Shown here: in pieces, positions 23,358 through 34,006 of the stretch
How positions within the stretch are numbered: the first letter of the stretch is position 1
Layout of the letters: every line of letters begins with the position of its first letter
NCBI RefSeq assembly: GCF_964186585.1
Contig: NZ_OZ075067.1
Location: 124,001 to 188,000, forward strand
DNA length: 64,000 nt
Origin: Microbacterium sp. MM2322
Lineage (GTDB): Bacteria; Actinomycetota; Actinomycetes; Actinomycetales; Microbacteriaceae
Reading direction: 5' to 3'
Program-made: the position numbers and the translations under genes
The notes under the pieces: model-generated
The model's input: the letters and a program-made list of their open reading frames with translations, nothing else
What the model was told of the DNA's origin: nothing
Databases searched by the model: none

Positions 23358-24320
23358 ATGACCTCTCGCGCCATCGCCCCGGAGGTCCTGTCGATCGGAC
23401 GACTCGGCGTCGACATCTACCCGCTGCAGACCGGCGTCGGCCTCGAAGAGGTCTCGACCTTCGGCAAGTTCCTCGGTGGCAGCGCCGCCAACGTCGCCGT
23501 GGCCGCCGCCCGTTACGGCCACGATGTCTCACTCGTCTCGCGCGTCGGTGACGACCCGTTCGGCCGGTACCTCCGCGCGGAACTCGACCGGCTGTCGGTG
23601 AACCCCGACCTCGTCAGCGTCGACGGCACCTACAAGACGCCGCTCACGCTCTGCGAGATCTTCCCGCCCGACGACTTCCCGCTGTACTTCTACCGCGAGC
23701 CGAAGGCGCCCGACCTCGAGGTCACGCCCGACCAGCTGCCCGACGAGGTGCTGAAAGAGGCATCCATCTTCTGGCTCACCGTCACCGGCCTCAGCCAGGA
23801 GCCCAGCCGCGCCACGCATCTCGACGCCCTGCGGCGCCGGGGTCGGTCACGGCACACGATCCTCGATCTCGACTACCGGCCCATGTTCTGGCCGGACCCC
23901 GCCGAGGCGACCGCACAGGTGTCCGCCGCTCTCGAGCACGTCACGGTCGCCGTCGGCAACCGCGAGGAGTGCATGGTCGCGGTCGGCGAGACCGATCCGA
24001 TGCGCGCCGCCGATGCGCTCCTCGACCGCGGCCTCGAGCTCGCGATCGTGAAACAGGGGCCCGACGGGGTTCTCGCGAAGACTCGTGACGAGACGGTCGT
24101 CGCGCCGCCCCACTTCGTCGACGTGGTCAACGGACTCGGCGCGGGCGATGCGTTCGGCGGCGCACTCTGCCACGGTCTGCTGAGCGGCTGGGACCTGGAG
24201 CCGATCCTCCGCTTCGCCAACGCAGCGGGCGCCATCGTGGCATCGCGCTTGGAATGTTCGACGGCGATGCCGACGGCCGACGAGGTCGAGGCGATCCTGA
24301 GCGCGGGGAGCGCGACATGA
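23358..24320 (+). CDS. iolC: 5-dehydro-2-deoxygluconokinase
   Basis: IolC phosphorylates 2-deoxy-5-keto-gluconate in inositol breakdown. This 320-aa PfkB-family kinase shows GKFLGGSAANVAVAAARYG (PfkB signature 1), TILDLDYRPMFWPD and VNGLGAGDAFGGALCHGLL (signature 2, with the catalytic Asp in GAGD). The IolC-typical IGRLGVDIYPLQTGVGLEE lies at the start. It begins at ATG 23358 in the first position of a seven-gene operon, and its stop overlaps the next start (ATGA). A longer upstream reading has no family similarity. Confidence 0.95.
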   Translation: MTSRAIAPEVLSIGRLGVDIYPLQTGVGLEEVSTFGKFLGGSAANVAVAAARYGHDVSLVSRVGDDPFGRYLRAELDRLSVNPDLVSVDGTYKTPLTLCEIFPPDDFPLYFYREPKAPDLEVTPDQLPDEVLKEASIFWLTVTGLSQEPSRATHLDALRRRGRSRHTILDLDYRPMFWPDPAEATAQVSAALEHVTVAVGNREECMVAVGETDPMRAADALLDRGLELAIVKQGPDGVLAKTRDETVVAPPHFVDVVNGLGAGDAFGGALCHGLLSGWDLEPILRFANAAGAIVASRLECSTAMPTADEVEAILSAGSAT

Positions 24321-25234
24321 GCGACCGAGTCATCAGCGAGGCGGCCTTCGCCCGGCTCCGGCAGCTGCGCGCCTTCGACCCCGAGTCGATCCGTCACGCC
24401 GTCGCGACCCGCACCCGCCGTCACCTCGACAGGGGCGACGGCCGGCTCTTCATCGTCGCTGCCGACCATCCCGCCCGCGGCGCCCTCGCGGTGGGGTCGG
24501 ATGCCACGGCCATGGCCGACCGCTACGAACTGATCGAGCGCCTCGCCATCGCGCTCAGCCGACCCGGTGTCGACGGCGTGCTCGGGACGCCCGACATCAT
24601 CGACGACCTCGCCGCCCTGGGCCTGCTCGACGGAAAGATCGTCGTCGGATCGATGAACCGCGGCGGACTCCGGGGGTCGTCCTTCGAGATGGACGACCGC
24701 TACGGCGCCTACGACGTGCCCTCAATGATCTCCGCGAATCTCGACTTCGCGAAGGCGCTCGTCCGCATCAACCTCGACGACCCGGCGACCGCGGCGACCC
24801 TCGAGGCGACGGCGCGTGCCGTCACCGCTGCGGCGGGCGCCGGCATCCCGATCATGCTCGAACCGTTCATGAGCACGTGGAACGACGGCCGGATCGTCAA
24901 CGACCTGTCGACGGATGCCGTCATCCTCTCGGTCGCGATCGCGGCGGGCCTCGGCGGGTCGAGCGCGTACACCTGGATGAAGTTGCCCGTCGTTCCCGAC
25001 ATGGAACGGGTCATGGCCGCCACGACGCTGCCGACCCTTCTGCTCGGCGGCGACTCGGGAGACGACCCCGACGAGACGTTCGCCTCGTGGCAGGACGCTC
25101 TCTCGCTTCCCGGCGTCCGCGGTCTCACTGTCGGCCGCACCCTCCTCTACCCGCCCGACGGCGACACCGCGGCGGCGGTCGACATCGCCGCGGGCCTCGT
25201 CCACTCCTCCCTCCTCACGAAGGAACAGTCATGA
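24317..25234 (+). CDS. Cgl0158-type (beta/alpha)8-barrel protein, probable DKGP aldolase
   Basis: This 305-aa protein lies between iolC and iolA, the place its relative Cgl0158 occupies in corynebacteria. It looks like a class I aldolase of the DeoC/LacD/FbaB barrel fold: LFIVAADHPARGALAVG at the first strand, GLGGSSAYTWMKLPVV carrying the likely Schiff-base lysine, LLLGGDSGDD, and GLTVGRTLLYP in the phosphate-binding strands. No IolJ is present in the operon, so this is the best candidate for cleaving 2-deoxy-5-keto-gluconate 6-phosphate (inference). It has 4-bp overlaps with both neighbours. Confidence 0.85.
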   Translation: MSDRVISEAAFARLRQLRAFDPESIRHAVATRTRRHLDRGDGRLFIVAADHPARGALAVGSDATAMADRYELIERLAIALSRPGVDGVLGTPDIIDDLAALGLLDGKIVVGSMNRGGLRGSSFEMDDRYGAYDVPSMISANLDFAKALVRINLDDPATAATLEATARAVTAAAGAGIPIMLEPFMSTWNDGRIVNDLSTDAVILSVAIAAGLGGSSAYTWMKLPVVPDMERVMAATTLPTLLLGGDSGDDPDETFASWQDALSLPGVRGLTVGRTLLYPPDGDTAAAVDIAAGLVHSSLLTKEQS

Positions 25235-26772
25235 GCACCTTCTCCACCCAGAACCGCGTCATCGGCCACTGGATCGGCGGCGCGCACCGCGCGTCCACGA
25301 GCGGACGGACGGCTCCCGTCTACAACCCCGCGACCGGTGCGGTCCAGGCCGAGGTCGCCCTCGCCGACCAGGCCGAGATCGACGCTGCGATCGCCGCCGC
25401 CGACGAGGGCTTCCGCACCTGGTCGGCTTTCTCGATCGCGAAGCGGCAGACGGTCATGTTCGCGTTCCGCGAGCTGCTGAACGCCCGCAAGGGCGAGCTC
25501 GCCGAGCTCATCACGAGCGAGCACGGCAAGGTCGTCTCCGACGCGATGGGTGAGATCCTCCGCGGCCAGGAGGTCGTCGAGCTCGCGACCGGGTTCCCGC
25601 ACCTCATCAAGGGCGCGTACTCCGAGAACGCTTCGACGGGGATCGACGTGTACTCGATCAAGCAGCCCCTCGGCGTCGTCGGCGTCATCTCGCCGTTCAA
25701 TTTCCCCGTCATGGTCCCGCTGTGGTTCGCACCCATCGCGATCGCGGCGGGCAACGCCGTCATCCTGAAGCCGAGTGAGAAGGACCCCTCGGCAGCGCTG
25801 TGGCTCGCCGAACTGTGGCAGGAGGCGGGCCTTCCCGCCGGTGTCTTCACGGTGCTCCAGGGCGACAAGCTCGCCGTCGACGGTCTGCTCCACAGCCCCG
25901 TCGTGCAGTCGATCTCGTTCGTCGGCTCGACCCCGATCGCGCAGTACATCTACGAGACGGCATCCCGGAACGGCAAGCGGGTGCAGGCGCTCGGCGGGGC
26001 GAAGAACCACATGCTCGTCCTCCCCGACGCCGACCTCGACCTCGTGGCCGACCAGGCCGTCAACGCCGGTTTCGGCGCGGCGGGGGAGCGGTGCATGGCG
26101 ATCAGCGTCGTGCTGGCCGTCGAGCCCGTCGCAGACGAACTGATCGCGAAGGTCACCGAGCGCATCGCGAAGCTCACGATCGGCAACGGCGCGGGCCAGG
26201 ACGGCGTCGAGCCCGACATGGGTCCGCTGATCACCGACGTCCACCGCGACAAGGTGTCGTCGTACGTCGACATCGCCGAGGCCGACGGGGCGACGGTCGT
26301 CGTCGACGGCCGCGGCTTCACGGTCGAGGGGCACGAGGACGGCTTCTTCTTCGGTCCGACGCTGCTCGACAACGTCCCGACCACGTCGCGCGCCTACACG
26401 GAGGAGATCTTCGGACCGGTGCTGTCGGTCATCCGCGTCGAGAGCTACGACGAGGGTCTCGCTCTCATCAACTCCGGTGAGTTCGGCAACGGGACCGCGA
26501 TCTTCACCAACGACGGCGGTGCCGCACGCCGGTTCCAGCACGAGGTGCAGGTCGGCATGATCGGCATCAACGTGCCGATCCCCGTGCCCGTCGCGTACCA
26601 CTCGTTCGGTGGCTGGAAGAAGTCCCTCTTCGGCGACGCGAAGGCTTACGGTGTCCAGGGGTTCGATTTCTTCACCCGAGAGAAGGCCATCACCAGCCGG
26701 TGGCTCGACCCCGCCACGCGAGCCCTCGGCGACCAGGGTGGCATCAACCTCGGGTTCCCCCAGAACAACTGA
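25231..26772 (+). CDS. iolA: CoA-acylating (methyl)malonate-semialdehyde dehydrogenase
   Basis: IolA/MmsA turns malonate semialdehyde plus CoA into acetyl-CoA with NAD+, the last inositol step. This 513-aa ALDH-fold enzyme shows GVVGVISPFNFPVMVPLWF (typical of the CoA-acylating branch), KPSEKDPSAALWLAELW, SFVGSTPIAQYIYETA, QALGGAKNHMLVLPDADLD, and the catalytic Cys in FGAAGERCMAISVV. A G-A-K-N-H stretch replaces the E-L-G-G of ordinary ALDHs, as expected for MmsA. It overlaps the upstream aldolase gene by 4 bp. A 39-bp gap precedes iolB. Confidence 0.96.
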   Translation: MSTFSTQNRVIGHWIGGAHRASTSGRTAPVYNPATGAVQAEVALADQAEIDAAIAAADEGFRTWSAFSIAKRQTVMFAFRELLNARKGELAELITSEHGKVVSDAMGEILRGQEVVELATGFPHLIKGAYSENASTGIDVYSIKQPLGVVGVISPFNFPVMVPLWFAPIAIAAGNAVILKPSEKDPSAALWLAELWQEAGLPAGVFTVLQGDKLAVDGLLHSPVVQSISFVGSTPIAQYIYETASRNGKRVQALGGAKNHMLVLPDADLDLVADQAVNAGFGAAGERCMAISVVLAVEPVADELIAKVTERIAKLTIGNGAGQDGVEPDMGPLITDVHRDKVSSYVDIAEADGATVVVDGRGFTVEGHEDGFFFGPTLLDNVPTTSRAYTEEIFGPVLSVIRVESYDEGLALINSGEFGNGTAIFTNDGGAARRFQHEVQVGMIGINVPIPVPVAYHSFGGWKKSLFGDAKAYGVQGFDFFTREKAITSRWLDPATRALGDQGGINLGFPQNN

Positions 26773-26811
26773 TCGCACGCCGTCCGGCGGCGGCATTCCG
26801 AGAGCGCGAAG

Positions 26812-27734
26812 ATGAGCATCGAGAACACCTGGTTCCACCGCCGCGGCGACCTGGCCGCAGGCGGCTGGGAGAGCGTCGTCGGTCGGGAGACGCCCGGCTG
26901 GCAGCACACCGGCATCCGTGTCGCCGACCTCACCGAGGGCGACGCGGTGGAACTCGCCGAGACCGATGTCGAGCGCATCATCGTGCCGCTCGCGGGATCG
27001 TTCGAGATCGTCCACGTCGATGCCGACCACGCACACGGCGCCGACCGCGAGTGGACGAGGCTGCACGGTCGCCGGTCGGTGTTCGACGGCCCGACCGACG
27101 TGCTCTACCTGCCGGTCGGGCGCACCGCCACCCTCACGGGCCGGGGCCGCGTGGCCGTCGCGGAGGCCCCGGCATCCGTTCGTCACCCGTGGCGCTACAT
27201 CGCCGCCGCGGAAACTCCGGTCGAGCTCCGCGGAGCGGGATCGTCGAGCCGTCAGGTGCACAACTTCGGGACGCCGCAGGCGCTGGATGCCGACCGCCTC
27301 ATCGTCTGCGAAGTGATCACCCCCGCCGACAACTGGTCGTCGTACCCGCCGCACAAGCACGACGAGCACGTTCCGGGGCACGAGTCGCGCCTCGAGGAGA
27401 TCTACTACTTCGAGTCGGCGCCGGTGGCAGGGTCCGCGGCATCCGCTGAAACCGCCTTCGGGATGTTCAGCACCTACTCGTCGCCCGCGGGCGAGATCGA
27501 CATCAACGCGATGGTGCGGACGGGCGACATCGCCCTCGTGCCCTACGGCTACCACGGCCCCGCCGTCGCTGCGCCGGGCTACGACCTGTACTACCTGAAC
27601 GTCATGGCCGGGCCCGATCCCGACCGGGCATGGCTCATCAGCGACGACCCCGCGCACGCGTGGGTCCGCGACACATGGGCGGAGCAGGACGTCGATCCGC
27701 GACTCCCGTACCCGACAGAGGAAGGCCGATCCTG

Positions 27735-27735
<1 letters not shown>
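26812..27735 (+). CDS. iolB: 5-deoxy-glucuronate isomerase
   Basis: IolB converts 5-deoxy-glucuronate to 2-deoxy-5-keto-gluconate. The 307-aa double-cupin protein has SSYPPHKHDEH, metal-binding His and Glu in RLEEIYYFESAP, and VPYGYHGPAVAAPGYDLYYL then NVMAGP with the last histidine, all hallmarks of IolB. The first cupin (residues 1-140) lacks metal ligands. Length is normal. The stop overlaps the iolD start by one base. Confidence 0.95.
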
Positions 27736-29656
<1,921 letters not shown>

Positions 29657-29660
<4 letters not shown>

Positions 29661-30574
29661 AGGCGGTCGTCGCCGGTGCACCGGTCAGCTTCGGCGTCTT
29701 CGAGCTGACCCCCGAGGGCGCCGAGACGATCTCGCCCGACGCGATGATGGCGGCACTCGCCGAGGCGGACTACGCCGGCATCGACCTGGGTCCCCTCGGC
29801 TTCTTGGGCGAGAACGCGGCGCTCCGTGACCGCCTCGAGCGGTTCGGCCTCGGGCTTGCCGGCGGCTGGGTGCAGCTGCCGTTCTCGGACGACGAGGCGT
29901 TCGCCGCAGCCCTCCCCGACCTGCGCGCCGCGCTCCGGCAGTTCTCGGCGGGTGCCGACGCCGGCGCCGGCCCCCTGCCGCTGCCGACTCTCGCCGACGA
30001 CGGCTCCTCGCTCCGCCGTGGCGCACCGGGTCGCGGCGCCGAGGTCGACCGGCTCGACGCGGATGCCTGGGGCCGCCTCACCGACAACGTCGCCCGCGCC
30101 GCGCGCCTCGTCCGCGACGCCGGGTTCGAGCCGACGTTCCACCACCACGCCGGGACGTTCGTCGAGTCGCCCGACGAGATCGACCGATTCGTCGCCGACA
30201 CCGACGTCGACCTGACCCTCGACACCGGTCACCTCTTCATCGCGGGCGGCGACCCGCTCGCCGCCGTCGAGCGCTGGGGCGACCGCATCAACCACCTGCA
30301 CCTCAAGGACGTCGACCTCGCCGCCCTCCGCCGGGTGCTCGCCGCCGGCGGCGGGATGCCGGAGGTCTGGTCGGGCGGATCGTTCGTCGCCTTCGGCCAG
30401 GGCGACATCGACCTCGCCGCCGTCATGACCGCCCTCGACGCCCGCGGGTACGAAGGCTGGGTCGTCGTCGAGCAGGACGTGCTCAACGGACCCGACGTCG
30501 CGCTCGACGCCTTCGTCACCGCCCGCTCCGCCGATCAGATCACCAACCGCGACGCCCTGCGCGCGTGGGTGTGA
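29657..30574 (+). CDS. iolE: myo-inosose-2 dehydratase
   Basis: IolE removes water from 2-keto-myo-inositol. The 305-aa xylose-isomerase-like TIM barrel shows GAPVSFGVFELTPEGAE at the start, ADYAGIDLGPLGFLG, FHHHAGTFVESPDEIDRF, LTLDTGHLFIAGGDP and INHLHLKDVD with the metal-binding Glu/Asp/His positions, then GWVVVEQDVL at the end. It begins inside the stop of iolD and is followed by iolG after 32 nt, in which GAACAGGAACG supplies a weak ribosome binding site. Confidence 0.94.
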
Positions 30575-30606
30575 CCCTTCCCCCTCTCTCGACGAACAGG
30601 AACGAC

Positions 30607-31617
30607 ATGACCGCCACCCCCGTCCGCTTCGGACTCTTCGGCTCCGGACGCATCGGCCAGGTGCACGCCGCGAGCATCGCCGCATCCCCCGACGCCGAGC
30701 TGGCGTGGATCGCCGACCCGTTCATCGACGGCGCCAAGCGTCTGGCCGCCCAGTACGGCGGAAAGACCACGACCGATCCCGCCGAGGTGTTCGCCTCGGG
30801 TGAGGTCGACGCCGTGCTCGTCGCCTCGCCGACCCCCACGCACGTCGACCTGATCCGCGCCGCGGTGGAGGCCGGCATCCCCGTCCTCTGCGAGAAGCCG
30901 ATCGACCTCGACATCGCCCGCGTCGAGGCGCTCCGTCCCGTGGTCGCCGCCGCCGGTGTGCCCGTCGCACTCGGCTTCAACCGCCGGTTCGACCCCGGCT
31001 TCCGCACGGCGCGTGACCGCGTCGTCGCCGGCGAGATCGGACGCCTCGAGCAGCTGACGATCATCAGCCGCGACCCCTCGGCGCCGCCGGCGTCGTACGT
31101 CGCCGTCTCGGGAGGCATCTTCCGCGACATGACGATCCACGACTTCGACATGGCGCGCTTCTTCCTGCCCGACATCATCGAGGTCACCGCCTTCGGTACG
31201 ACGACGTTCGACGAGGGCGCCCGCGAGCACGGCGACTTCGACACCACGACGGCGATCCTCAAGTCCGCCTCGGGCGCTCTTGTCACGATCGTGAACTCGC
31301 GCCACAGCACCACCGGCTATGACCAGCGCATCGAGGCGTACGGCAGCGAGGGCGACCTCACCGTCGCCAACCAGGGCACGAGTCTCGTGAGCCTCTCGAA
31401 CGCGAACGGCGTCGCAGCCGGTGCGCCGTTCGAGGCATCCATGGTCACCCGCTACACCCCCTCGTACCGGGCCGAACTCGCCGAGTTCATCGCGCTCGTG
31501 CGCGGCGAGCAGTCGTCGAGCCCGACGTTCGACGACGGCCGCGCTGCCCTGCTGCTCGCCGACGCCGCGCAGCGGTCGGCGACCGAGGGCGTGTCGGTCG
31601 CCGTCGACCTCAGCTGA
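30607..31617 (+). CDS. iolG: Inositol 2-dehydrogenase (Gfo/Idh/MocA)
   Basis: IolG oxidises myo-inositol to 2-keto-myo-inositol with NAD+. The 336-aa enzyme shows the Rossmann loop FGSGRIGQVHAASIA, ADPFIDGAKRLAAQYGG, VASPTPTHVDLI, CEKPIDLDI (catalytic Lys) and GFNRRFDPGF. The IolG-type GGIFRDMTIHDFDMARFF carries the Asp/His pair. It is the last gene of the operon, and a palindromic element follows 8 nt after the stop. No inositol transporter gene lies in or beside the operon. Confidence 0.93.
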   Translation: MTATPVRFGLFGSGRIGQVHAASIAASPDAELAWIADPFIDGAKRLAAQYGGKTTTDPAEVFASGEVDAVLVASPTPTHVDLIRAAVEAGIPVLCEKPIDLDIARVEALRPVVAAAGVPVALGFNRRFDPGFRTARDRVVAGEIGRLEQLTIISRDPSAPPASYVAVSGGIFRDMTIHDFDMARFFLPDIIEVTAFGTTTFDEGAREHGDFDTTTAILKSASGALVTIVNSRHSTTGYDQRIEAYGSEGDLTVANQGTSLVSLSNANGVAAGAPFEASMVTRYTPSYRAELAEFIALVRGEQSSSPTFDDGRAALLLADAAQRSATEGVSVAVDLS

Positions 31618-31625
31618 CCGCGGAT

Positions 31626-31682
31626 CGAGGTCCCACTCGGGCCGGGTATGCGTCGTCGTGACCCGGCCGAAGTGGGACCTCG
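31626..31682. repeat. Palindromic intergenic element, GAGGTCCC family copy 2
   Basis: Arms 31626-31647 and 31661-31682 (cgaggtcccactcgggccgggt) pair at 20 of 22 positions around a 13-nt loop. It follows iolG and precedes a co-directional gene, so it could separate the two transcripts. Confidence 0.85.
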
Positions 31683-31696
31683 CCGTGCCCGCCCCG

Positions 31697-31702
31697 TACG
31701 AT
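31697..31702 (+). promoter_or_regulatory. -10 element (TACGAT), near-leaderless
   Basis: TACGAT lies 8 nt before GTG 31711 and just after the palindrome. No ribosome binding site is visible between them. Confidence 0.45.
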
Positions 31703-31710
31703 CGACCCTC

Positions 31711-32667
31711 GTGAGGGATGCCGCCGCCGAACGTCGATCGTGGGCGTTCCCGTCGGTCGCGTTCGGGGCAGGGCTCCTTCTGCTCGCCCTCGTCGCAGCG
31801 ATGATGCTGGCCACGTCCGACCTGGACGTCTGGTCGATCCTCGCGGCCGTCCTCGGCGGCTCGGCCATCGGTGTGGCCTTCGTCGACGCGGTCGAGCGTC
31901 TCGGCGTGGCGGGCCTCGTCATCCATCTCCTCGTCGCGATCTCGGCGGGGATCGTGCTCGCTGGCGTCGGCTCATGGGGAGAACCGCCGGATGACCCGCT
32001 GCTGCGAGCGGTCGTCGTCGCCGGCGGTATCGCTGCGGCGCCGGCAGCCGCGTGGACCTGGATCGCCCTTCTCGGTCGTTTCCTCGGCCGCGCCCACACC
32101 GGCCGGCGGCGTCCGCCGCAGGAGCAGTCGACCCTCGAATGGCGCGCTGCGCCGACCGACGGCGCCGTCCTGGACGTCCGGGCGGTGCCGATGTCGATCC
32201 GGAGCCTGGCCGGCCTGATCGTCCTCGCGGTCGTGGTCACCGCCGTTCCCGTCGTCGCCGTGGTGATCAGCTTCTCCGACGTCGTCGCGCGGTTCGGCCC
32301 GCGCACCCTCGTCATCCTGGTCGCCCTTCCCTTCGCCGGTCTGGCGTACCTGTGCCTGTGGGCAGTCTTCCGCCGCAGGTCCGGGGAGTACACGATCACG
32401 TTCGGCGCCGGGGAGGTCCGCCTCGCATCCGGAGCGCGCGAGGAGCGGTTCGCCTACCGCGACATCGAGATGCTCCGCTGGCGCGAGCGCGGCGAGTACG
32501 CGCGGGTAGAGGTGCGCACGGCCGCGGCGCACCGCACCCTGCTGGTGGGACTCATCCGCCATCCCGCCCTGCCGCCCCTGTCCCGCCGGACGGTCGACCT
32601 GCTCGAGGCGGCAGGTCTCACCGCGCAGGTCTCCCGAGACCGCGCAATGACCACGTACCGGCGCTGA
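31711..32667 (+). CDS. Polytopic membrane protein with C-terminal PH-like domain
   Basis: This 318-aa protein has about six predicted membrane helices: three in residues 15-105 (VAFGAGLLLLALVAAMMLA and after), one around 110-135, then SLAGLIVLAVVVTAVPVVAV and LVILVALPFAGLAYLCLWAV. A soluble C-terminal domain of about 90 residues follows (YTITFGAGEVRLASGAREER, FAYRDIEMLRWRERGEYARV), which resembles the bacterial PH-like domains found after membrane helices. No function is known. GTG 31711 was chosen because the palindrome occupies the upstream frame and a -10 hexamer precedes it. Confidence 0.7.
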   Translation: MRDAAAERRSWAFPSVAFGAGLLLLALVAAMMLATSDLDVWSILAAVLGGSAIGVAFVDAVERLGVAGLVIHLLVAISAGIVLAGVGSWGEPPDDPLLRAVVVAGGIAAAPAAAWTWIALLGRFLGRAHTGRRRPPQEQSTLEWRAAPTDGAVLDVRAVPMSIRSLAGLIVLAVVVTAVPVVAVVISFSDVVARFGPRTLVILVALPFAGLAYLCLWAVFRRRSGEYTITFGAGEVRLASGAREERFAYRDIEMLRWRERGEYARVEVRTAAAHRTLLVGLIRHPALPPLSRRTVDLLEAAGLTAQVSRDRAMTTYRR

Positions 32668-32675
32668 GTCGCCCT

Positions 32676-32732
32676 CGAGGTCCCGATCGGGCCGTTTATG
32701 CGCCCCGGTTTCCCGGCCGAAGCGGGACCTCG
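32676..32732. repeat. Palindromic intergenic element, GAGGTCCC family copy 3
   Basis: Arms 32676-32694 and 32714-32732 pair at 16 of 19 positions. The outer part cgaggtccc is identical to copies 1 and 2. It lies between convergent genes, 7-8 nt from each stop, and probably ends both transcripts. Confidence 0.82.
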
Positions 32733-32739
32733 CGCGCTG

Positions 32740-33984
32740 TCAGGCGTCGCTCGCGACGGGATGCGGCTGCTCCCGCATCCCCCACGGCGAGCCGTAGCCC
32801 TCGGGCCGGGGCGCGGCGAGCAGGTCGAGGAACGGCTTCGCGTCGAACGCCTCGGGGCCGAGCACGCCCGTGCCCGACCACGTGCCGCGGGCGAGCAGCT
32901 CGAGCGCGATGACCGGGTTGATGGCCGTCTGCCACACGACGGCCTGCGAGTTGTCCTCGCGCATCGTCTCTTCGTTGTCGGCCACGTGGTACAGGTACGT
33001 CGAGCGCGGCTGACCGTCCTTGCCGGTGCCGGTCACCCACACGCCCGCGCACGTCTTGCCGCTCATCTTGTCGCCGAGGGTCGCCGGGTCGGGGAGGGCG
33101 GCGGCAACCACGTCGCGCGGCGAGACCTCGACGCCCTTCACGGTGAGCGGGGCGGTCTTGTCGAGGCCGAGCTTGTTCAGCACCCGCAGCACCTCGATGA
33201 ACTCGTCGCCCAGGCCGTACTTGAACGTGACGCGCTTGGCCTTCGTCCACCGCGGCATGAGGAGCACCTCTTCATGCTCGACGTTGACGCACTCGACCGG
33301 TCCGATGCCGTCGGGGAAGTCGAACACCTCGGGCTCGCTGAAGGGCTCGGTGACGTACCAGCCCTTCCTCTCCTCGTAGATGACCGGTGGGTTGAGGCAC
33401 TCCTCGATCGTCGTCCAGATCGAGAACGAGGGCGCGAAGTCGTACCCGGCGACCACGAGGTTCGCCCCGTCGCGGACGCCGAGCTCGTCGATCTCGTCGA
33501 ACAGCTCGTCTTCCGCGTAGCGCGCGAAGACGTCCGAGAGGCCGGGTTCGACGCCGATGCCTACGAGCGCGAGGCGCCCGGCATCCTTCCACTCCTGCTC
33601 CTTCGCGAACTGCTCGTCGCCGAGCTTCACGCCCACCTCTTCGTAAGGGCGATCCGGATGCCGCACCGACAGGCTCATGGCCATGTCGAGGTACGTCGCG
33701 CCGGCCGCGAACGCGCCGTCGAAGATCGGCATGACGAAGCGCGGATCGACCGCGTTGAGCACATGGGTGGCGGAGTGCTCGCGGATGAGGGATGCCACGG
33801 ACTCGGCGCTCGAGGCATCCACCTGCGCCGCGTGGAACCGCTCGTCGCCGAGCTCGTCGACGAGGGCCTGCGGGCGCGCCGGGTCGTAGTCGGCGATCAC
33901 GACGGTCTCGAAGAAGTCGCGGCGACGGAGGATGCGGGCGGCAGCACTGCCCACACCGCCCGCCCCGATGATGAGGATGCGCAT
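32740..33984 (-). CDS. Saccharopine dehydrogenase family protein
   Basis: This 414-aa NAD(P)-binding enzyme begins MRILIIGAGGVGSAAARIL (Rossmann G-x-G-x2-G) and has LNAVDPRFVMPIFDGAFAAG, YLDMAMSL and LVGIGVEPGLSDVFARYAED, the pattern of Lys1/Lys9-like and carboxynorspermidine-synthase-like proteins. The exact substrate is not clear. It is paired with an amino acid permease immediately upstream (22 nt), so a role in breakdown of an imported amino acid or polyamine conjugate is plausible (inference). AAAGGATC precedes ATG 33984. Confidence 0.88.
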   Translation of the reverse strand: MRILIIGAGGVGSAAARILRRRDFFETVVIADYDPARPQALVDELGDERFHAAQVDASSAESVASLIREHSATHVLNAVDPRFVMPIFDGAFAAGATYLDMAMSLSVRHPDRPYEEVGVKLGDEQFAKEQEWKDAGRLALVGIGVEPGLSDVFARYAEDELFDEIDELGVRDGANLVVAGYDFAPSFSIWTTIEECLNPPVIYEERKGWYVTEPFSEPEVFDFPDGIGPVECVNVEHEEVLLMPRWTKAKRVTFKYGLGDEFIEVLRVLNKLGLDKTAPLTVKGVEVSPRDVVAAALPDPATLGDKMSGKTCAGVWVTGTGKDGQPRSTYLYHVADNEETMREDNSQAVVWQTAINPVIALELLARGTWSGTGVLGPEAFDAKPFLDLLAAPRPEGYGSPWGMREQPHPVASDA

Positions 33985-34006
33985 GGCGGGGGATCCTTTC
34001 GGGCGG

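Noticed and set aside
25147..27657. 836-residue open frame antisense to iolA and iolB
   Set aside because: Charged, motif-free translation produced by the high-GC third positions of the real genes on the other strand.
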